23,780 nucleotides of DNA from Cyanobacteria bacterium UBA9971 (GTDB lineage: Bacteria > Cyanobacteriota > Vampirovibrionia > Gastranaerophilales > UBA9971): assembly GCA_003499955.1 (NCBI GenBank), contig DNRP01000171.1, forward strand, positions 22,425 through 46,204, given 5' to 3'. Shown one piece after another: positions 20,155-23,780 of this stretch (positions are counted from its first letter, which is position 1; the number at the start of each line of letters is the position of its first letter). A program made the translations under genes and the position numbers. The notes under the pieces are model-generated. The model saw nothing but the letters and a program-made list of their open reading frames with translations, was not told the DNA's origin and ran no database searches.

Positions 20155-21270
20155 ATGAATGATAATAAAAATATTTTTGGAGTAATACTGGCAGGAGGCA
20201 GCGGAAGCAGGCTCTGGCCTCTCAGCAGGGAAATGTATCCTAAACAGCTGCTAAAATTAACCGGAGAAAATTCTCTTTTTCAGTCGACTTTTTTAAGACT
20301 TACAGATATAATTCCCGCAAAAAATATAATTACCGTGACAAATGACCTACATTTAAATGAAATAAATATTCAGTTGAAAGAAATTAATCAAAATCATAGA
20401 CATGCAACTATTGGAGAACCGGTAGGAAGAAATACCGCTCCTGCAATAGGATTATCAGCTTTATTTATACAAAATAACCTTGCAGAAGAAAATTCCGATC
20501 CTGTAATATTTGTAACCCCTTCCGATCATCTGATTCAGGATAATGAAGCATTTTTAGATGCCGTCAGAGAAGGAATTAAGCTTGCCGAAGACGGCTATAT
20601 CGTAACTTTCGGAATAAAACCATCCAAGCCTGAAACAGGATACGGTTATATAAAAACGAATAAGGATTTAAGATTGCCACGTCAGCCCCTAGGGCTTCCT
20701 CGCAATGACAATTTTATTGGTTACAAAGTCGAGGAATTCAAAGAAAAACCGGATTTTGAGACTGCGAAAAGATATCTGGAAGCCGGAAATTATTTCTGGA
20801 ACAGCGGTATTTTTATGTTTAAAGCATCAACCATTCTAAAGGAAATGCAAATTCATTCTCCTGATGTGCTTGCGGGCTTAAACAAGCTTGACTTAATTAA
20901 AGATTTTATCGAAAAAGAAGATTATCAGGCTATCCCATCAATATCTATAGATTATGCTGTCATGGAAAAATCCGACAGAATCGCACTTATTCCTGTTGAC
21001 TGCGGCTGGAATGATCTCGGTTCATGGGAATCAATTTATGATGTCATGGACAAAGACACCAATAACAACTACACAAAAGGAAATATAATAGCTATAGAAA
21101 CAGAAGATTCTTATATTTACAGTTCTTCCAAGCTTGTTTCTACAATAGGGGTAAAAAATTTAGTCATAATAGAAACTGAAGACGCCATTCTGGTTTGTGA
21201 TAAATCAAGAACACAGGATGTTAAAATTATTTTTGATAAGCTCAAAAAAGAAAACAAAAAAGAGATTTGA
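20155..21270 (+). CDS. manC: mannose-1-phosphate guanylyltransferase (GDP-mannose pyrophosphorylase), with a repeat-derived insert
   Basis: A 371-aa enzyme making GDP-mannose from mannose-1-phosphate and GTP for cell-surface glycans. It is the short form, without the C-terminal phosphomannose-isomerase cupin domain. Motifs are GGSGSRLWPLSR (14-25), PKQ (29-31), GRNTAPA (91-97), TPSDH (121-125), PETGYGYI (159-166), EKP (197-199), NSGIF (216-220), SIDYAVMEK and GWNDLGSW. Between GYGYI and YKVEEF, the loop carries about 14 extra residues (173-186, RLPRQPLGLPRN...) coded by half of a palindromic repeat element. All catalytic motifs remain, and the insert falls in a loop, so activity is probably kept. 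The ribosome binding site is weak (GGAT, 8 nt). It converges on the diguanylate cyclase gene, 4 bp away. Confidence 0.93.
   Translation: MNDNKNIFGVILAGGSGSRLWPLSREMYPKQLLKLTGENSLFQSTFLRLTDIIPAKNIITVTNDLHLNEINIQLKEINQNHRHATIGEPVGRNTAPAIGLSALFIQNNLAEENSDPVIFVTPSDHLIQDNEAFLDAVREGIKLAEDGYIVTFGIKPSKPETGYGYIKTNKDLRLPRQPLGLPRNDNFIGYKVEEFKEKPDFETAKRYLEAGNYFWNSGIFMFKASTILKEMQIHSPDVLAGLNKLDLIKDFIEKEDYQAIPSISIDYAVMEKSDRIALIPVDCGWNDLGSWESIYDVMDKDTNNNYTKGNIIAIETEDSYIYSSSKLVSTIGVKNLVIIETEDAILVCDKSRTQDVKIIFDKLKKENKKEI
20671..20710 (+). repeat. half palindromic repeat element in frame inside manC
   Basis: AGATTGCCACGTCAGCCC...CTCGCAATGACA closely matches the right arm of the intergenic element (AGATTGCCGCGTCAGCGC...CGCAATGAC at 17361-17437). 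It begins on a codon boundary and is read as R-L-P-R-Q-P-L-G-L-P-R-N-D. It also carries a short internal palindrome, CCCCTAGGG. Confidence 0.85.
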
Positions 21271-21274
21271 ACGA

Positions 21275-22897
21275 TTATTCTTCCGTAGGCAGAAGTTGAC
21301 AGCCTTCCGAAGTATATTCGGCAACACAGTTTTTCCCGCTGCTTTTAGCAAAATAAAGCGCTTTATCTGCAAAACCTATAACATCACTTCTGTCCTCTGT
21401 ATCAAGAGGATATGATGCTATACCTATACTAATTGTCGGACAAACTTCCTGTCTATCTTTTGTTCTTATAATAATATTCGCGATTTTTTTTCTAAGACGT
21501 TCAGCGATTTTTTTTGCGTTATCTTTATGTGTTTCAGGCAAAATAACCGCAAATTCTTCTCCGCCGTAACGGCTTGGCATATCAATTTTTCTCAGGGTAT
21601 TTAATATAACTTCAGCAATATGCTTAAGCATTTCATCGCCTATTTGGTGTCCATAGGTATCGTTTATTGATTTAAAATTGTCTATATCCATCATCAAAAG
21701 AGTCATTTGGTGTTTATATCTATGAGATCTCCTTAGTTCATTATCAAGCAGATATTCAAAATGTCTTCTGATATATAATTTAGTTAAACTATCTGTTATT
21801 GCAAGCTTATAAAGTTGGGCATTGCTTATCGCAATAGCTGCCTGATTTGCAAGAGCTCCCATAAAATCAAGATCGTCCTGATTAAATAAGTTTTTATCCT
21901 TTTTATTAGAGATATTTATAACACCTATTGCTTCATCTTTTACTATCAACGGCAAACAAAGAAGCGAATTAACGTTAGAAAGGTCTGATTGAAAGAATCT
22001 GGGATCATTAGAACCAAGATTAGTAATTATAGCTTTCTTATGAGCAAAAGCTTCTCCGGCAATTCCTTCTCCAACCTTAATTTTTGTACATTCAATAAGA
22101 CCTTCGTTTATTTTGTCTTCCACTTCTTTATCAGGCAAACCGTAAACAACCTTTATGACCAGTTCTTCTGTCCCCGAATCATAAAGCATCAAAGAGCCTT
22201 TTTCCGCGCCAATTGTCTGAATTGCTTTTGCAAGAATAATCTGGATTAATCTTTTCAAATCATCTATAAAATTCATTGCTTGACCGATATTATAAAGAAT
22301 TGATATGTTATGCAAAGTTTTTTGAAGATAACTTAGACTTGATTCTTTCTCTTTAAGTTTTTGAAATTTATTTATTATCGGAGAAATATATTGAATTATT
22401 TTATCCAAAAAAATCATTTCACTATTAGTAAAAGGTTTTCCTGACTTTTTAGAGCCGAGAGAAATTATAGCAAGCACTTCTCCTTCATTAACAAAAGGCA
22501 GCCATATGCAAGAATCAAGATTTAATAGATCATAAGATTCAAAAAACTGAAAATAAATGTTTCTTCCTTCTTCATTCAATATTTTTATAGGCTTGCCTGT
22601 TTCAATAATATGCCATATCCCTTCGCCGAGGTTTTCAAACTCGTATGCATTAGGAGAAATTATATTATCGTAAGAAAGAATATTATATTTATTTTCTTCC
22701 AGCATAAAAAAGGCTGCATTTTTTATTTCAAAATTTAATTTAAGAAAATTCAAAAGCTGCTCAGCAAGCGCATTAATACTGGAAACAGAATTTGTTATAT
22801 TTGAAATTTCAAAAAGTTTATTTAACTGAATTAACTCTTCCTGCAATTCAGTTACTTTATCAATGATTAAACCGTTTTGTTTATTTAAGCCTGACAT
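21275..22897 (-). CDS. GAF-GAF-GGDEF diguanylate cyclase
   Basis: A 540-aa cytoplasmic sensor enzyme predicted to make cyclic di-GMP from two GTP. The order is a short N-terminal coiled region (10-30), GAF-like domain 1 (about 30-180), a helical linker (180-205), GAF domain 2 (about 205-360, with KGSLMLYD, KVGEGIAGEAF and ISNKK segments) and the GGDEF domain (about 365-530). The active-site motif is GGEEF (445-449), an active variant. DIDNFK (404-409) supplies the metal-binding Asp, and DTYGHQIGD is intact. RKID (436-439) sits five residues before GGEEF, the place of the RxxD inhibitory site, so feedback inhibition by c-di-GMP is expected. There are no membrane helices. The GAF ligands are unknown. 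The ribosome binding site is weak, but a good promoter lies upstream. Confidence 0.93.
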   Translation of the reverse strand: MSGLNKQNGLIIDKVTELQEELIQLNKLFEISNITNSVSSINALAEQLLNFLKLNFEIKNAAFFMLEENKYNILSYDNIISPNAYEFENLGEGIWHIIETGKPIKILNEEGRNIYFQFFESYDLLNLDSCIWLPFVNEGEVLAIISLGSKKSGKPFTNSEMIFLDKIIQYISPIINKFQKLKEKESSLSYLQKTLHNISILYNIGQAMNFIDDLKRLIQIILAKAIQTIGAEKGSLMLYDSGTEELVIKVVYGLPDKEVEDKINEGLIECTKIKVGEGIAGEAFAHKKAIITNLGSNDPRFFQSDLSNVNSLLCLPLIVKDEAIGVINISNKKDKNLFNQDDLDFMGALANQAAIAISNAQLYKLAITDSLTKLYIRRHFEYLLDNELRRSHRYKHQMTLLMMDIDNFKSINDTYGHQIGDEMLKHIAEVILNTLRKIDMPSRYGGEEFAVILPETHKDNAKKIAERLRKKIANIIIRTKDRQEVCPTISIGIASYPLDTEDRSDVIGFADKALYFAKSSGKNCVAEYTSEGCQLLPTEE

Positions 22898-22966
22898 TTA
22901 AATTTCTCACTTAACTTAATTCATACTAAAATTAATTATTAAATATTTTCCTACATTACATTTTAA

Positions 22967-22994
22967 ATTATATAATAATTTCTGATTTATGCAA
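22967..22994 (-). promoter_or_regulatory. promoter of the diguanylate cyclase gene
   Basis: TTGCAT (22989-22994) and a perfect TATAAT (22967-22972) have a 16-bp spacer on the minus strand. The leader is ~65 nt. Confidence 0.6.
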
Positions 22995-23042
22995 AAAATA
23001 GCTTTTAAAATTAATCTTTTTATATCAGTTTTATACATTTAA

Positions 23043-23780
23043 TTAATGGGATCTCGGGTTTTTTATTGTTATTACTGCGTTTCTGTCACATGCCTGTCCT
23101 TCTTTCAGCGTTGAAGTACCTGAACGGCTTTTGCTTATTTTTTGAACATCTTTCAAATTTGTTTCAACAAGCTTTATTTCAAACTTTGTACCATTGTTTA
23201 ATTTTGTTATTTTTATTGTTCTAAAAGAGTGAGGGTATTCCACAAGTGACGGTGTGCTTATGTGAAGAACGTTTTTTCTCTGTGTAATTTTTGCCGCATG
23301 GTAATGTCCGCTTAATATGGCAACAACATTGCTGTATTTATCAATAATTTCAAGATATTCAACAGCATTGCGCACCCTGTGAGTAACACTTTTAAATGGT
23401 TCTACAACAGGAAAATGCTGCACAATTATTACTTTTTTATCAGGATTGTTTTTTAGCTGATTATTTAGCCAATCTAACTCTTGCTTTGGGAAGTAGCCAT
23501 TTGCAGTAATTTCATTGTCAATTACGCCGTCCAGAAAAAGGATTAAGAAATTTTTGTTCGGACTGTAAGAATAGTAAAGAGAATTTTTGCTTAGACAATG
23601 CGCATTTTTATTAAAAAAGCAAGCTATTTCGAGCTTTGAAACACCTCCTAAAATTCCCACATCGTGATTTCCCGGCGCATAATACCAGGGGATTTTTAAG
23701 CTGTTTGCGGTATTCAGGAATTTCCAAAATTCGTTTTTATTTGAACGATTAACAACATCCCCCGAAAAAACAACCAGTTC
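23043..23780 (-). CDS. calcineurin-like metallophosphoesterase (N-terminus beyond window)
   Basis: The frame is open to the right edge, giving the C-terminal 245 residues. A GTG at 23660 is not the start, since upstream codons encode conserved family motifs. Numbering from the edge, metal-site motifs are SGD (6-8), PGNHD (36-40), QHFP (121-124) and SGHYH (157-161), in the order of the metallophosphoesterase fold. The first DxH motif must lie outside the window. The substrate could be a nucleotide or phosphodiester; a cyclic-nucleotide phosphodiesterase-type role is possible but not shown. The last ~30 residues are basic, polar and unlike the core. No terminator is visible before the diguanylate cyclase promoter. 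Confidence 0.88.
   Translation of the reverse strand, partial: ELVVFSGDVVNRSNKNEFWKFLNTANSLKIPWYYAPGNHDVGILGGVSKLEIACFFNKNAHCLSKNSLYYSYSPNKNFLILFLDGVIDNEITANGYFPKQELDWLNNQLKNNPDKKVIIVQHFPVVEPFKSVTHRVRNAVEYLEIIDKYSNVVAILSGHYHAAKITQRKNVLHISTPSLVEYPHSFRTIKITKLNNGTKFEIKLVETNLKDVQKISKSRSGTSTLKEGQACDRNAVITIKNPRSH

Overview
The window is AT-rich chromosomal DNA from a Gram-negative (diderm) bacterium. The outer membrane is implied by a complete two-partner secretion pair. Low GC, a GH57/DUF3536 glycosidase and a cyanobacterial-style haemagglutinin would fit a non-photosynthetic relative of Cyanobacteria (Melainabacteria/Vampirovibrionia). That placement is an impression from gene content only; there is no rRNA or marker gene here to test it.

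Layout, left to right. A LysM protein tail ends at a strong terminator (1-294). An orphan 91-aa gene and a histidine-phosphatase-fold protein follow on the plus strand. Two minus-strand genes come next: an acidic Asn-rich protein, then a lysozyme-like protein, neither with a signal peptide. The region 3765-11880 is a two-partner secretion locus: a TpsB outer-membrane transporter and a giant TpsA adhesin carrying 15 tandem 70-residue FG-GAP-like repeats. The adhesin reading frame is split in three by two single-base insertions, and each one shows as a 211-bp step in an otherwise exact 210-bp period. Next are purine nucleoside phosphorylase, a TPR protein, pyruvate kinase, a class-3 lipase-like hydrolase, a 94-aa protein made of two WYD repeats, a GH57 glycosidase, GDP-mannose pyrophosphorylase (manC), a GAF-GAF-GGDEF diguanylate cyclase, and a metallophosphoesterase cut by the right edge.

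The most unusual features are these. (1) The adhesin repeat array. (2) Palindromic repeat elements of two families: one inserted in frame in the TPR gene (28 codons), a half element in frame inside manC, and an intergenic full element that itself carries a nested hairpin flanked by a 6-bp duplication. (3) A TpsB whose signal peptide is encoded upstream of its first ATG with no canonical in-frame start. (4) A histidine-phosphatase homologue lacking two catalytic-pocket residues.

Functionally the window is a mix. Pyruvate kinase, purine salvage, GH57 and manC are housekeeping carbohydrate and nucleotide metabolism, while the Tps pair and perhaps the lysozyme-like operon face the cell surface. 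Most genes are single transcription units with recognisable sigma70-type promoters. Several neighbours are convergent and almost touching (pyruvate kinase/lipase overlap by 11 bp; manC/diguanylate cyclase are 4 bp apart). No tRNA, rRNA, CRISPR or transposase gene was seen.
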